Source: Sandaracinaceae bacterium | Lineage (GTDB): Bacteria > Myxococcota_A > Polyangia > Polyangiales > Sandaracinaceae | DNA length: 42,917 nucleotides | Direction: 5' to 3' | Assembly: GCA_019637095.1 (NCBI GenBank) | Contig: JAHBWG010000080.1 | Coordinates: 1-42,917, forward strand | Shown: piece after piece, positions 24,956-33,509 of the stretch | Position numbering within the stretch: position 1 is the first letter of the stretch | How the letters are laid out: each line of letters begins with the position of its first letter | Position numbers and translations under genes: made by a program | The notes under the pieces: model-generated | Seen by the model: the letters and a program-made list of their open reading frames with translations, nothing else | Told to the model about the DNA's origin: nothing | Databases searched by the model: none

Positions 24956-25323
24956 GCGGGCTGATCGTCTACCACTACCCCGGCTGCTCGACGTGCAAGC
25001 GCGCGAGGAAATGGCTCGAGGCGCGCGGGCACACGCCGCGCCTCGTCGACCTCGTGGCGACGCCGCCCTCGCAGGCGAAGCTGCGCGCGCTGTGGGAGGC
25101 GTCGGGCCTGCCGCTCGCGAAGCTCTTCAACACGAGCGGGCAGAGCTACCGCGCGGGTGGCTGGAAGGATCGCCTCGCCTCGGCCACCGAGGACGAGGCG
25201 CTCGCCGCGCTCGCGGCGGACGGCAAGCTGATCAAGCGCCCGATCGTCGAGGCGCCGGGCGGCCGCGTGCTCGTGGGCTTCCGCGAGGCGGACTACGCGG
25301 GCGCGTTCCCCGCCTCGAGCTGA
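24952..25323 (+). CDS. ArsC/Spx-family (YffB-like) thioredoxin-fold protein
   Basis: 123 residues from GTG 24952, in a GTGA overlap with the SDR stop. YPGCSTCKRARKWLEARG has the CxxC motif (Cys12, Cys15) of the Spx/YffB branch; LIKRPIVE and GFREADY are also family hallmarks. These are arsenate-reductase-like or regulatory thiol proteins. The pair with the SDR suggests a shared redox role. It converges with the HD-domain gene and overlaps it by 31 bp. Confidence 0.85.
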   Translation: MSGLIVYHYPGCSTCKRARKWLEARGHTPRLVDLVATPPSQAKLRALWEASGLPLAKLFNTSGQSYRAGGWKDRLASATEDEALAALAADGKLIKRPIVEAPGGRVLVGFREADYAGAFPASS

Positions 25324-26648
25324 TCCGCGAGCGCGCGGAGCGCGTCGGCGCGCGTCGAGGCGATCTCCGCGGTCGCGCGGGCGACGTCGACGACGACGGA
25401 CTGCGGGAGCCGCGTGAGCAGCGGCCAGCCGTCCGCGGCCTCGAGGGCGCGGTCCGTGCGCTCGCCGCCGAGGTGCGCGTAGAGGTACGCGGCGAGCGGC
25501 GAGTGGCGCAGATCGAACCCGGAGTCCTTCTTGCGGCCCTCCGAGAGCAGGCGGAAGACCGCCTCGTCCACGTCCTCGCCGAAGGTGGGCAGCTCGCCGA
25601 GGAGATCCTCGAGCCGGCGGCTGTCCGCCTCGAAGGGCAGGTCGCCCATGAACAGCGAGACCGGCGCGTCCCCCCCCGTGAGCTGCGCGAGGCTCTCGAG
25701 CAGGCGCGCGGCGAGCACCTTCTGCCGCAGGTAGCGCGTGCCGCGCCGCAGGTTCGTGCGCACGCGCCCGAGCATCGCCTCGAGCTCCGGCCCGCTCGGC
25801 GTGCCGCGGAACACGCGGAAGATCCGCGAGGCCTCGAGGCTCGACAAGAAGCCTTCCATCTTGCTCATCGCGCTGCGGTACTCGCGGAGCGTGTACGCGG
25901 GCATCCGCAGCGTGGGGTTCGTCTCCGGGAGGATCTCCCACGTGTGGCTGAGGAACGCCGCGGGGTCGTCGTACGCGAAGTTGCCGATGTCGCGGTTGGC
26001 GACCTCGACGGCGCGGCGCACCGCGCGCTCGACGCCGTCGGGCCCGAGGCCGAGGGCGTGCTCGCGGTCCGCCTCGGCGAGCCGCTCGGCGAGCAGGTCT
26101 TCGGCCTCCTGTGGCCGGAAAGGGATCGTCGCCTCGATGCACGTCACGACCTCGGCGAGCGTCCGCAGGTCGAGGTGCGACTCGAGCGAGCGCACCGCGA
26201 GCAGCGCCGACGCGAGCTCGTTGAGGCCCGACTGGAACGTGACGGGCTGGCCGGGCTCGAACCCGAAGATGCGGGCGACCAGCGCGCGCAAGACGTCTCT
26301 CGAGGGATCGAACGCGCGGAGCTCGACGTGGTCTCGGTCGACGTGGAGCGCGTCGCCGAGCACGGCCTCGAGGCCGCGCGGCAGGCCGCCGTCGACCTCG
26401 CAGTAGACCGTGTCGTGGAACAGGATCGCGAGCGACCCGATCGCGTCGTTGCCCGGGTTGACGGTGAAGACGTGCTCCACCGTGTGGTAGCTGCGGCCGC
26501 GCCCGCTCATGCTGGAGTGGATCACGACCGCCCAGCGCTCGAGCGCCGAGGCGTCGACCGGTCTGCCGAGCCCCTCCATCGCGACGCGGAACATCTCCGC
26601 GAGGCGCGCCAGGGTCGTCGGACCTTCGGATTGGGCGGGTTGGATCAT
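25293..26648 (-). CDS. HD-domain-like predicted metal-dependent phosphohydrolase
   Basis: 451 residues. RSYHTVEHVF (His55, His59) and ILFHDTVY (His78-Asp79) form the N-terminal HD metal site. The remaining ~350 residues are helical, with no second domain I recognise. HD proteins hydrolyse nucleotides or cyclic dinucleotides. ATG 26648 is the first in frame; TAAGCT about 30 bp upstream is a possible -10. Substrate unknown. Confidence 0.7.
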   Translation of the reverse strand: MIQPAQSEGPTTLARLAEMFRVAMEGLGRPVDASALERWAVVIHSSMSGRGRSYHTVEHVFTVNPGNDAIGSLAILFHDTVYCEVDGGLPRGLEAVLGDALHVDRDHVELRAFDPSRDVLRALVARIFGFEPGQPVTFQSGLNELASALLAVRSLESHLDLRTLAEVVTCIEATIPFRPQEAEDLLAERLAEADREHALGLGPDGVERAVRRAVEVANRDIGNFAYDDPAAFLSHTWEILPETNPTLRMPAYTLREYRSAMSKMEGFLSSLEASRIFRVFRGTPSGPELEAMLGRVRTNLRRGTRYLRQKVLAARLLESLAQLTGGDAPVSLFMGDLPFEADSRRLEDLLGELPTFGEDVDEAVFRLLSEGRKKDSGFDLRHSPLAAYLYAHLGGERTDRALEAADGWPLLTRLPQSVVVDVARATAEIASTRADALRALADQLEAGNAPA

Positions 26649-26765
26649 CGAGGTCGGCGCCCGACGGGCCGGGCGAGCTTAGCAGGCGCGGCCCCTCGCG
26701 CGCGACCCGTCCGTCGCGGTCGAGCCTCGGAGGCCGCGGGGCGCCTCTCCTCGCCGCGCCGAGGG

Positions 26766-26794
26766 TTGACCGCGCGGCGCGCCGGGCGTACGGC
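26766..26794 (+). promoter_or_regulatory. Promoter: TTGACC, 17 bp, TACGGC
   Basis: A five-of-six -35 (26766-26771) and a -10-like TACGGC (26789-26794) have the ideal 17-bp spacing. The ATG is 9 bp after the -10, so the transcript would be almost leaderless. It is the best two-box promoter I found in the window. Confidence 0.55.
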
Positions 26795-26803
26795 GCCTGC
26801 GTC

Positions 26804-28066
26804 ATGCGCCCGCTCGCTCTCGCCCTCACGCTGCCCTTCGTGTTCCTCACCGCGTGCGACGCGGGCGCGCCCGACGACGCCGCCGTCGGCGCCGACGCCG
26901 GCGCGTCCGACGCGGGCGGCGCGGACGCGGGTGCGACCGACGGCGGGGCCCTCGACGCGGGCGCGACGGATGGTGGGGCGATCGACGCGGGGCCCGGCGA
27001 GTGCCCGCGCGCGCTCGCGCCGGCGGACCGCGTGCGTCGCGTCGTCGTCTCGCACCCGTTCACCGACGGCGGCGACGACGACCGCTACGAGGTCCTCACG
27101 CTCGCCGAGGACGGCACGCTCGCGCAGCCCGGCACGACGTTCAACATGCGCCGCGCGAGCGGCGGCGAGATCGTGTTCACGCCCGACGGCGAGATCGGCT
27201 TCGTCGCGCAGAGCGACGGCTCGGTCGGGGTGTTCCGCCTCGACGCGGACGGGCGCCCGACGGTGCTCAACCCGGCGCTGCGCGAGGGCTTCTACGCGAG
27301 CCACGTCGTCATGGATCCGTCCGGCGCGCACGCGTGGGTGCTCGACGCGCAGTGGCGCGAGTCGGGCGGTGGGATCTACCGCCTCGCGATCGGCTGCGAC
27401 GGGCGTGTGCGCGCGACGACGAAGGTGGCCGAGGCGCGGCTCGCCTACGCGATGGCGCTGCGCGCCGACGGCCGGGCGCTCGTCGCGGCGCGCGACATCC
27501 TCGACTCGCCCGAGGGCGCGGACGCGCACCTCGTCGACCTCGGCGCGCCCGCGGTGCGCGCGAGCGCGGACGCGTTCGACGACGACTGGATCGCGTCGTC
27601 GGCGGCGCTCAGCGCGAACGGGCGCCACTTCCTCGTCGCCGACAACGCGGCGTTCTCGGGCGGCGATCGGGTCGCGGTCGTCGGCGTGGCCGGCGACGCG
27701 CTGAGCCGCGTCCAGGTCCTCTCGCCGATCCAGGATCCGGTCTCGATCGCGCTCTCGCCCTTCGACGACCTCGCCCTCGTGGTGAGCGGGTTCGGCGACG
27801 CGATCTTCGTCGTCGACTACACGCCCGACGCGGCGAGCCCGTTCGCGGTGCGCGGCCCGCTCACGTACGTGGGCGCGCGCCCCGCGCTCCCGGGCGCCGC
27901 GGTCACGATCACGCGCGGCGCGCTCCGCGGCCTCGTGCTCGTGGCGGAGAACGTGTCGGTGCGCCGCGTGCGCTTCGACGGCGGCGGCGCCGTCACCGAC
28001 CTCGGCGCGCACTCCGTCGGCGAGGGCGTGCCCGCGATCGTCGGCGCCATCGGCGTCCAGCCCTGA
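26804..28066 (+). CDS. Propeller-like lipoprotein
   Basis: 420 residues. The signal MRPLALALTLPFVFLTAC has an LTAC lipobox. A linker of repeated DAG/DGG units (about 24-65) leads to repeated strands of the type GEIGFVAQSDGSVGVFRLDADG and VVMDPSGAHAWVLDA (given here as shorter pieces: GFVAQSDGSVGVF and DPSGAHAWVL). This matches a seven-bladed beta-propeller surface lipoprotein. The ligand is unknown. It is next to, and convergent with, an L,D-transpeptidase gene. Confidence 0.75.
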   Translation: MRPLALALTLPFVFLTACDAGAPDDAAVGADAGASDAGGADAGATDGGALDAGATDGGAIDAGPGECPRALAPADRVRRVVVSHPFTDGGDDDRYEVLTLAEDGTLAQPGTTFNMRRASGGEIVFTPDGEIGFVAQSDGSVGVFRLDADGRPTVLNPALREGFYASHVVMDPSGAHAWVLDAQWRESGGGIYRLAIGCDGRVRATTKVAEARLAYAMALRADGRALVAARDILDSPEGADAHLVDLGAPAVRASADAFDDDWIASSAALSANGRHFLVADNAAFSGGDRVAVVGVAGDALSRVQVLSPIQDPVSIALSPFDDLALVVSGFGDAIFVVDYTPDAASPFAVRGPLTYVGARPALPGAAVTITRGALRGLVLVAENVSVRRVRFDGGGAVTDLGAHSVGEGVPAIVGAIGVQP

Positions 28067-28092
28067 GGCCAGCCCGAGCCGACGCACCGGGA

Positions 28093-30147
28093 TCAATTCA
28101 CGGCGGGCTCGGCCTCGGCGCGCGCCTGCGCCTGTAGCTCGGCGGGGAGAGGGAAGAAGCCGGTCGGGGGGCGCGTGGCGTTGCCGCGGATGTTGCCGGG
28201 CAGCACCTCGACCGGCACCGGCGGGTCGAGGTCGAACAGGAACCCGCGCTGCGTCAGCTCGAGCACGTGCATCTCCTCCGAGCCGGCCGGGCGCAGCTCG
28301 CGCCGCAGCGACGCGGCGATCTGCCCCTGCGTCGTGTACGCGCGGTGGTGCAGGAGGAAGCCGCCCATGCGCACCGCGAGGTGGTTGAAGAGGCGGTGAC
28401 AGCCGTGGCTGTAGCCGCGCAGGATCGAGCGGTAGCTCACCGAGCCGTGGCTGCGGATGCCGTTGTCGAGCAGCTCCGCGCCCGGGCCCTCGCCGCGCTG
28501 GATGTGGTGGATGACCATCGCGAGGCCGTACGCGCTGTCGTAGCCCGGCCCCGTGATCGAGTCGTTCACGCGCCAGGTGCTCCCGGAGCGCACGAGCAGC
28601 TCGTCGTCGGGCGTCGAGGGGGGCGGCAGCCACGCGGGGCCGGCGATCAGGTGCCGCCAGATCCGCGGGCCCACGTCCGACTCCTTGTACCGCATGCCGA
28701 CGCCGCCCTGTGGGTTCACCTCGGGCTGCCACCCGCCGATCGTCGTGTTCCAACGCACGAGCGCGATCTCGCGGCCCTCGTGGCGCGCGAAGATCGTCGT
28801 GACCGGGCGGTTGCGCTGCACCATGCCGCGCGGGCGGCCGTCGGGGGTGAAGGGGAACGCGTAGTGGACGTCGCCGCGATCGATCTCGACGCGCAGGTCC
28901 ATCTGCCGCGAGTGGTACTCGGGCGGCGGCGGCAGCGGCAGCGCGACGACGCGGTGGTCGGCGCGCTCTCGCGCGTGCGCGTCGAGCCACGCGAGCGCCG
29001 CCGCCGGGTCCGTCCAGCCGAGCGCGCGCGCCGCGGCGTCCGTCTGCGCGGAGACGAGATCCGGCGCGCCGTTCGGGAGCGGGGGCACGCGCCCGACCGC
29101 GCGGAACTCGTCGTCGATCTGGAGCTGGCGGCCGACGACGGTGCCCCACTGGTTGCTCGCGGAGCCGTCCTCGAGGATCCCCGTCGCGTCGACCACGCGC
29201 TCGCGCAGCGCGCGCAAGAGGGTGAGGAAGTCGAGCTCGCGGCTGTCCATCGTCAGCGAGGCGCGCGTCGTCTCGTCGAGCCGGCCGGCGAGGCTGATGA
29301 TCATGTGGCGCGACTGCCAGATGCGGATCGCGCGGCCCGTGTGCGCGTCCAGCTCCCCGTCGCGCGCGCGAGAGGAGAGCGTCCCCTCGCAGCGCAAGTG
29401 CGCTTGCACCGCGCGGATCGCCGCGACCACGGGCTCCATGCGCCGAAGGCGCCGCACCTCTTGCGCTTCGCGCGAGTTGCTCCCGTCGTCGAGCGCGTCG
29501 ATGGACGGAAGGCGCCGACGCCGCGCCACGTCCTCGAGCCGGCGCCGCAGGACCTGCACCGACATCACGCGGCGGCGCTGCCCGGTGGGGTCCGAGCCGG
29601 GGCGGATCGTGTCGTCGAGCGACGCGATCGCCGCGTCGTCGACCGCGTCGTGGCAGCGGTGCCGCTCCTCGTCCGCGAGGCGCGCGCGCACCACGTTCAG
29701 CGTGGGGAAGATGCCGTAGAGCTCGAGGTGCCGCTCCATCGGGTCGCGCTGGCGGCGGTGCTGCTCGTTGGCGAGCCGGAGGAACTCGCGGCGGTACGGC
29801 TGGCGGCCGCGCGCGCCGAGCGAGGGGTCCTCCGTGAAGATCGTGGGCGCCCAGGCCTCGCCGAGGTCGACGAGGGCGAGCCCGCGTCGCTCGGCGCGCT
29901 CGCGCGTGACGGGGCGGCGCGCTCGGCCGTCCGTCCAGAACGGGATGTCGCCCGGCGGGCCGGTCTCGTCGAGCTCCTCGTCCACCCCGACGGCGTCCGC
30001 GCGCGCCTCGTCGCTGCCGCCCTCGGTCACGCGCGCCTCGTGCGTCTGTCCGACCGGCTGCGCGGGCCCCGAGGGCCCCGCGCACGAGCCGAGCGCGATC
30101 GCGATCGCGAGGGCGTGGGATCGGGAGCTCGTCGCGTGCTGGACCAT
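28093..30147 (-). CDS. L,D-transpeptidase (YkuD) lipoprotein
   Basis: 684 residues from ATG 30147. The signal ends in ALGSC, a good lipobox. A helical N-terminal half includes a peptidoglycan-binding-like stretch (GRLDETTRASL). The YkuD catalytic motif is SHGCHRLFN with Cys near residue 583, preceded by the conserved IRSHGSVSY. These enzymes cross-link peptidoglycan or attach proteins to it. His replaces the more usual residue after the Cys, before Arg. TATGGG 5 bp upstream supports the start; the RBS-like GGGTGAG is an alternative. Confidence 0.85.
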   Translation of the reverse strand: MVQHATSSRSHALAIAIALGSCAGPSGPAQPVGQTHEARVTEGGSDEARADAVGVDEELDETGPPGDIPFWTDGRARRPVTRERAERRGLALVDLGEAWAPTIFTEDPSLGARGRQPYRREFLRLANEQHRRQRDPMERHLELYGIFPTLNVVRARLADEERHRCHDAVDDAAIASLDDTIRPGSDPTGQRRRVMSVQVLRRRLEDVARRRRLPSIDALDDGSNSREAQEVRRLRRMEPVVAAIRAVQAHLRCEGTLSSRARDGELDAHTGRAIRIWQSRHMIISLAGRLDETTRASLTMDSRELDFLTLLRALRERVVDATGILEDGSASNQWGTVVGRQLQIDDEFRAVGRVPPLPNGAPDLVSAQTDAAARALGWTDPAAALAWLDAHARERADHRVVALPLPPPPEYHSRQMDLRVEIDRGDVHYAFPFTPDGRPRGMVQRNRPVTTIFARHEGREIALVRWNTTIGGWQPEVNPQGGVGMRYKESDVGPRIWRHLIAGPAWLPPPSTPDDELLVRSGSTWRVNDSITGPGYDSAYGLAMVIHHIQRGEGPGAELLDNGIRSHGSVSYRSILRGYSHGCHRLFNHLAVRMGGFLLHHRAYTTQGQIAASLRRELRPAGSEEMHVLELTQRGFLFDLDPPVPVEVLPGNIRGNATRPPTGFFPLPAELQAQARAEAEPAVN

Positions 30148-30243
30148 TCTCACCCATAGTTCTGCGTACATCCGGGCCGCGATGCAAAGATTCAACAGAC
30201 CTCGGGCCGCGCGCGATTCCGGCGCGGTGTCGCGCGCGTCGGC

Positions 30244-32277
30244 TCAATGCGCTGCGAGCACCATGTCGATCGCGAGCGTGCGCCCCGGGAGCGGGAAGCC
30301 GAGCAGGTCGAAGCCGCGCTGGTCGAAGACGTCGCGCACGACCGCGTCGACGCGCAGGCGGCCATCCCAGACCGCGAGCGTGACCCCGACCCCGAAGCGC
30401 GTGCGGGCGGCGAGGGCGCTCGTGTTCGCCGGGTCCCAGGAGGTCTCCGAGACGTGCTCGACGTCGACGAACGCGCCGAGCACGTCGAGCGGGCCGACGC
30501 CGAGCGCGCGCACCTCGGGTCGCGCGTAGCCGGTGAGCCACGGGCGCAAGGGGAGCTGTCGCTCGCGGCCGAGGTGCTCGGTCCACGTGCCGAGGAGGGT
30601 CCAGGCCGTCACGAGCGTGAAGTGCCGCTCGAGCTCGACGCGCGCGCCGAGCTCCGCGCCGGCGAGCGTGGCGCTCGCGACGTTCTCGGGCACGGCCTGG
30701 TAGAGCGTGTTGCGCCGGTAACGGATGAGGTCGCTCGCGAACGTGACGAACCCGCGGAGCTCCGCGCGGCCGCGCAGCGCGCCGCTCTGGCCGGCGAGCA
30801 CGAGCCCGAGGTCGATCGTCTCGGCGCGCTCCGGCGCGAGCGTCGCGACGCCGACGAGGAAGCCCCGGTCGCCGAAGAGCTCGACCTGGTTGGGCACGCG
30901 GGTCGCGCTCGCGACGCTCGCGGCGATCGTCACGCCGCGCGCCGGCTCGAGCGCGCCGCCGAGCCGGAAGGTCGGCGCGAGCGTGATCGAGCTCGCGGCG
31001 GGCGCGCCGAGGTGATCGGGCCGCAGATCGGAGAGGCGCGCGCCCACGAGCGCGAGCCGCGCCGACGGCCGCAGCTCGGCGCGCACTCCGTCGAGCGCGC
31101 CGAACGCGCGCGCCTCGAGCGCGAGGTTCCCCTCGTCGCGCGCGCTGTCCTGGTTCGGCGTGCGCGCGAGCCGATCCGTCGGCCACAGCGACTCGTGGAC
31201 GTAGAGGGCCGCGCCGATGAGCTCGAGCCAGTCGAGCGCGCGGCCGGCCGCGGCGACACGCACGGTCGCGCGCGCGGCGAGGTCGTCGGCCTCGACCGGC
31301 ACGAGGCCGATCTCCGCGAGCGGGTCCGACAGCGTCCGGCGCCGTACGCCCGCCGCGACCGAGAGCGCGAGGCGCCACGCGGCGACGTCGTCGGCGCGGC
31401 CGCCCTCGCTCATCGCGTAGCTCACGCCGGCGAGCCCCTCTCCGTCGGCGCGCCGGGTGTGGAGGGCGGGCTGGACCGCGCGACCGGGCACGCCGCCCTG
31501 ACGCCCGCGGCCCAGGACGAGCGCGCTCAGCACGCCGTCGCCGAGGCGCAGCGTCAGGTGGCCCAGGCCCGCGCCCTCGCTGAGCCACGCGTTCTCGCGC
31601 CGCCGCTCGACCTCGTCGGCGCCGTCGAGGAGCGTGACCGACGCGGTATAGGGGAAGTCGCTTTGCGTGCTGGTCGCGCCCGCCGCGACGAGCCACGCCG
31701 CGTCGCCGTGGGCGCCCGCGTGCATCGCGCGGCCGTGCGCGAGCCCGTAGGCGCCGAGCCCGCCCGCCGCGCCGAGCGCCGGCCCGCGGCCGGCCTCGCG
31801 CGGGACGAGCCGCAGGACGCCGCCGATCCCGGAGCGCGCGAGCCAGCTCGGCGCGCCGCCGCGGTAGACCTCGACGCGGTCGAGCACCCAGAGCGGGATC
31901 GACGAGAGGTCGAACGGGCTCCCGTCCGCGGTCGTGAGCGGGACGTCGCCGAACAGGATCTCCACCTGGTCGGCCTCGCTCCCGCGGAGCGAGAGGGTGG
32001 TCGGGCTGCCGAAGCCTCCCGAGCGCAGCGCGCGCGCGCCGGGCGCCTCGAGCACCGCGTCGGCGAGCGTGTCGAGCGCGGTCGGCCGCTCGGTGGCGTC
32101 GATCTCGGTCGCGCTCGCGCTCGGATCGTCGCCCCCCGCGCGCGCCATCGGGCGGGGCACCTCGGCGGTGACGCCGAGCTCCTCCTCGTCGTCCTGGGCG
32201 TCCTGGGCGTCCTGTGCCGCCGCGCGTGCCTCGAGCGCGAGCACGACGGACAGGGCGATCGCCGAGACGCGGTGCAC
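30244..32277 (-). CDS. TonB-dependent outer-membrane receptor (BtuB-like)
   Basis: 677 residues from GTG 32277. A signal peptide (about 1-22) is followed by a possible TonB box (EELGVTAEV, near 32-40). The plug domain has LSLRGSEADQVEILFGDVPL and SSIPLWVLDRVEVYRGGAPS (first part quoted short: LRGSEADQVEILF). A long barrel with alternating strands runs to residue 677, ending in VLAAH rather than the usual aromatic residue. The plug resembles vitamin B12/siderophore receptors. It is 1 kb from a cobalamin riboswitch but on the other strand, so not under its control. TATGGG is 6 bp before the start. Confidence 0.85.
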   Translation of the reverse strand: MHRVSAIALSVVLALEARAAAQDAQDAQDDEEELGVTAEVPRPMARAGGDDPSASATEIDATERPTALDTLADAVLEAPGARALRSGGFGSPTTLSLRGSEADQVEILFGDVPLTTADGSPFDLSSIPLWVLDRVEVYRGGAPSWLARSGIGGVLRLVPREAGRGPALGAAGGLGAYGLAHGRAMHAGAHGDAAWLVAAGATSTQSDFPYTASVTLLDGADEVERRRENAWLSEGAGLGHLTLRLGDGVLSALVLGRGRQGGVPGRAVQPALHTRRADGEGLAGVSYAMSEGGRADDVAAWRLALSVAAGVRRRTLSDPLAEIGLVPVEADDLAARATVRVAAAGRALDWLELIGAALYVHESLWPTDRLARTPNQDSARDEGNLALEARAFGALDGVRAELRPSARLALVGARLSDLRPDHLGAPAASSITLAPTFRLGGALEPARGVTIAASVASATRVPNQVELFGDRGFLVGVATLAPERAETIDLGLVLAGQSGALRGRAELRGFVTFASDLIRYRRNTLYQAVPENVASATLAGAELGARVELERHFTLVTAWTLLGTWTEHLGRERQLPLRPWLTGYARPEVRALGVGPLDVLGAFVDVEHVSETSWDPANTSALAARTRFGVGVTLAVWDGRLRVDAVVRDVFDQRGFDLLGFPLPGRTLAIDMVLAAH

Positions 32278-32395
32278 GGCGGCCCCATAGCGCAGACGGG
32301 CGCGCGTCGCGATCGCGCCGGCCCTCGGGAGGGGATGGTGCGCCCGGGCGGGGCGTACCAGCGTGAGCGAGGTACGCTCGGGCGCGGGAGTGAGG

Positions 32396-32809
32396 ATGGA
32401 CGACGGCGGGTTCAGCTTCGGCTACTTCATGGCGGAGGGCGGCGCGTCGATGTGGGCCGCGCTGTGCTGCGGGAGCTTCGGGAACACGCTCGCGCTCGTG
32501 GCGCTGGGCGTGCTCGTGGCGAGGAAGCGCGCCGCGGCGATCGGCGTGGGCGCGGCGACGCTGCTCGCCGGGGTCGGCACGCTCGGGGTCGGGGTGCTCG
32601 GCTACTGGCTCGGGGTGCGCGCCGTGGACCAGGCGCTCTTGGCCGCCGACGCGGCGTTCGTGGCGGAGATGCGCGAGCGCGGGCTCTCCGAGGCAGCGAA
32701 CAACCTCTGGCTCGGCGGGCTCGCCTCCGCGGTGCCGCTCCTGGTCGGCGCGCTCGCGATCGCCGTGGGCGCGCTGCTCCCGCGCGGTCGCGACGACCGC
32801 GCCGAGTGA
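32396..32809 (+). CDS. Small three-helix membrane protein, possibly ExbB/TolQ-like
   Basis: 137 residues. The N-terminal FMAEGGASMW followed by three membrane segments recalls the start of MotA/TolQ/ExbB proteins, but it is short and lacks the long cytoplasmic loop. It is divergent from the TonB receptor gene, with 118 bp between. GTG 32363 is an in-frame alternative. ExbB-like identity is a guess. Confidence 0.5.
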   Translation: MDDGGFSFGYFMAEGGASMWAALCCGSFGNTLALVALGVLVARKRAAAIGVGAATLLAGVGTLGVGVLGYWLGVRAVDQALLAADAAFVAEMRERGLSEAANNLWLGGLASAVPLLVGALAIAVGALLPRGRDDRAE

Positions 32810-32855
32810 CCGCGCGGCGCGAGCTCGACGCGCGCGAGCACCCCTCGGCAGACCG

Positions 32856-33212
32856 TCAATACCCGGTGTCGCGCAGCGCCTCGATCCGGCGCACGTCGTC
32901 GCGGCTCGCGATGCGATGGAGCGTCGCGATCTGGACCTGGCCGACGGCGACGAGCCCGAGGCGGGTGAGCAGGAGCGACGAGAGGACGTCGTCGCCGGGC
33001 GGGCGGCGGTGGAAGAAGACCTTCACGGCGAGCCGCTCGTCCGTCCCGCGGCGGACGGTCACGGCCAGGTCGGGATCGAGCCGATCGAGGTGATCGTCGG
33101 TCCACGTCGGCGCGGGGCTCTCGGTGCTCACGAGGACGATCGGGGCGGAGGGCGCGCCGCAGGCGAGGCACAGCGCGAGGGACAGGGAGGCGAGGGAGAG
33201 AGATCGGGTCAC
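32856..33212 (-). CDS. Small lipoprotein of unknown function
   Basis: 118 residues from GTG 33212; GTG 33248 adds twelve. The signal SLSLASLSLALCLACG ends at a Cys. The mature part has ERLAVKVFFHRRPPGD and LLTRLGLVAVGQVQIATL, and has the size and pattern of an inhibitor- or propeptide-like alpha/beta domain, which I infer only weakly. Its start lies just before the cobalamin riboswitch on the opposite strand. Confidence 0.5.
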   Translation of the reverse strand: MTRSLSLASLSLALCLACGAPSAPIVLVSTESPAPTWTDDHLDRLDPDLAVTVRRGTDERLAVKVFFHRRPPGDDVLSSLLLTRLGLVAVGQVQIATLHRIASRDDVRRIEALRDTGY

Positions 33213-33270
33213 CCTCCACTCGTGACGCGGCGGAGCCGTTGCATTCACGCGCGGTTCGGGCCAGGCTGCC

Positions 33271-33458
33271 GGCGTTCGTGGTTCTGCCGCGTTCGCGCGG
33301 CGGCGAAGAGGGAACCCGGTGAGAGTCCGGGACTGCCCCGCAGCGGTGAGCGGAAACGACCGTCGCCATCGTGCACTGGGCCTCGGCCTGGGAAGCGGTG
33401 ACTACTAGGTGCCTCGTCGAAGGCGTGTCCGCGAGTCCGAAGACCTGCCACGGATGCC
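33271..33458 (+). promoter_or_regulatory. Cobalamin (B12) riboswitch
   Basis: All core elements are in order: P1 arms (33271-33281 with 33448-33458, 11 pairs with two G-U), GGGAACCCGGTGAGAGTCC, CTGCCCCGCAGCGGTGA, CACTGGGCCTCGGCCTGG, GGAAGCGGTGA and the B12 box AGTCCGAAGACCTGCC. The pattern matches the class-I (AdoCbl) type. TTGCAT (33239) and CAGGCT (33262) are weak -35/-10 candidates that would start the RNA at about P1. The downstream palindrome TCGGGATCCCGA (33484-33495) abuts the Shine-Dalgarno AGGGGAGG, suggesting translational control. Confidence 0.95.
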
Positions 33459-33483
33459 GCGTTTCCTATCGTTCGCGGCGGTT

Positions 33484-33502
33484 TCGGGATCCCGAGGGGA
33501 GG
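33484..33502 (+). promoter_or_regulatory. Palindrome overlapping the Shine-Dalgarno site, likely expression platform
   Basis: TCGGGATCCCGA can fold on itself and its end merges with AGGGGAGG (33495-33502), seven bases before ATG 33510. Cobalamin-dependent folding could hide the ribosome site. No T-run for a terminator is present. Confidence 0.55.
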
Positions 33503-33509
33503 TTCCGAG

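Noticed and set aside
26645-31696. Long minus-strand frame across the propeller lipoprotein, transpeptidase and receptor
   Set aside because: Shadow of genuine genes in other frames; Arg-rich, no domain.
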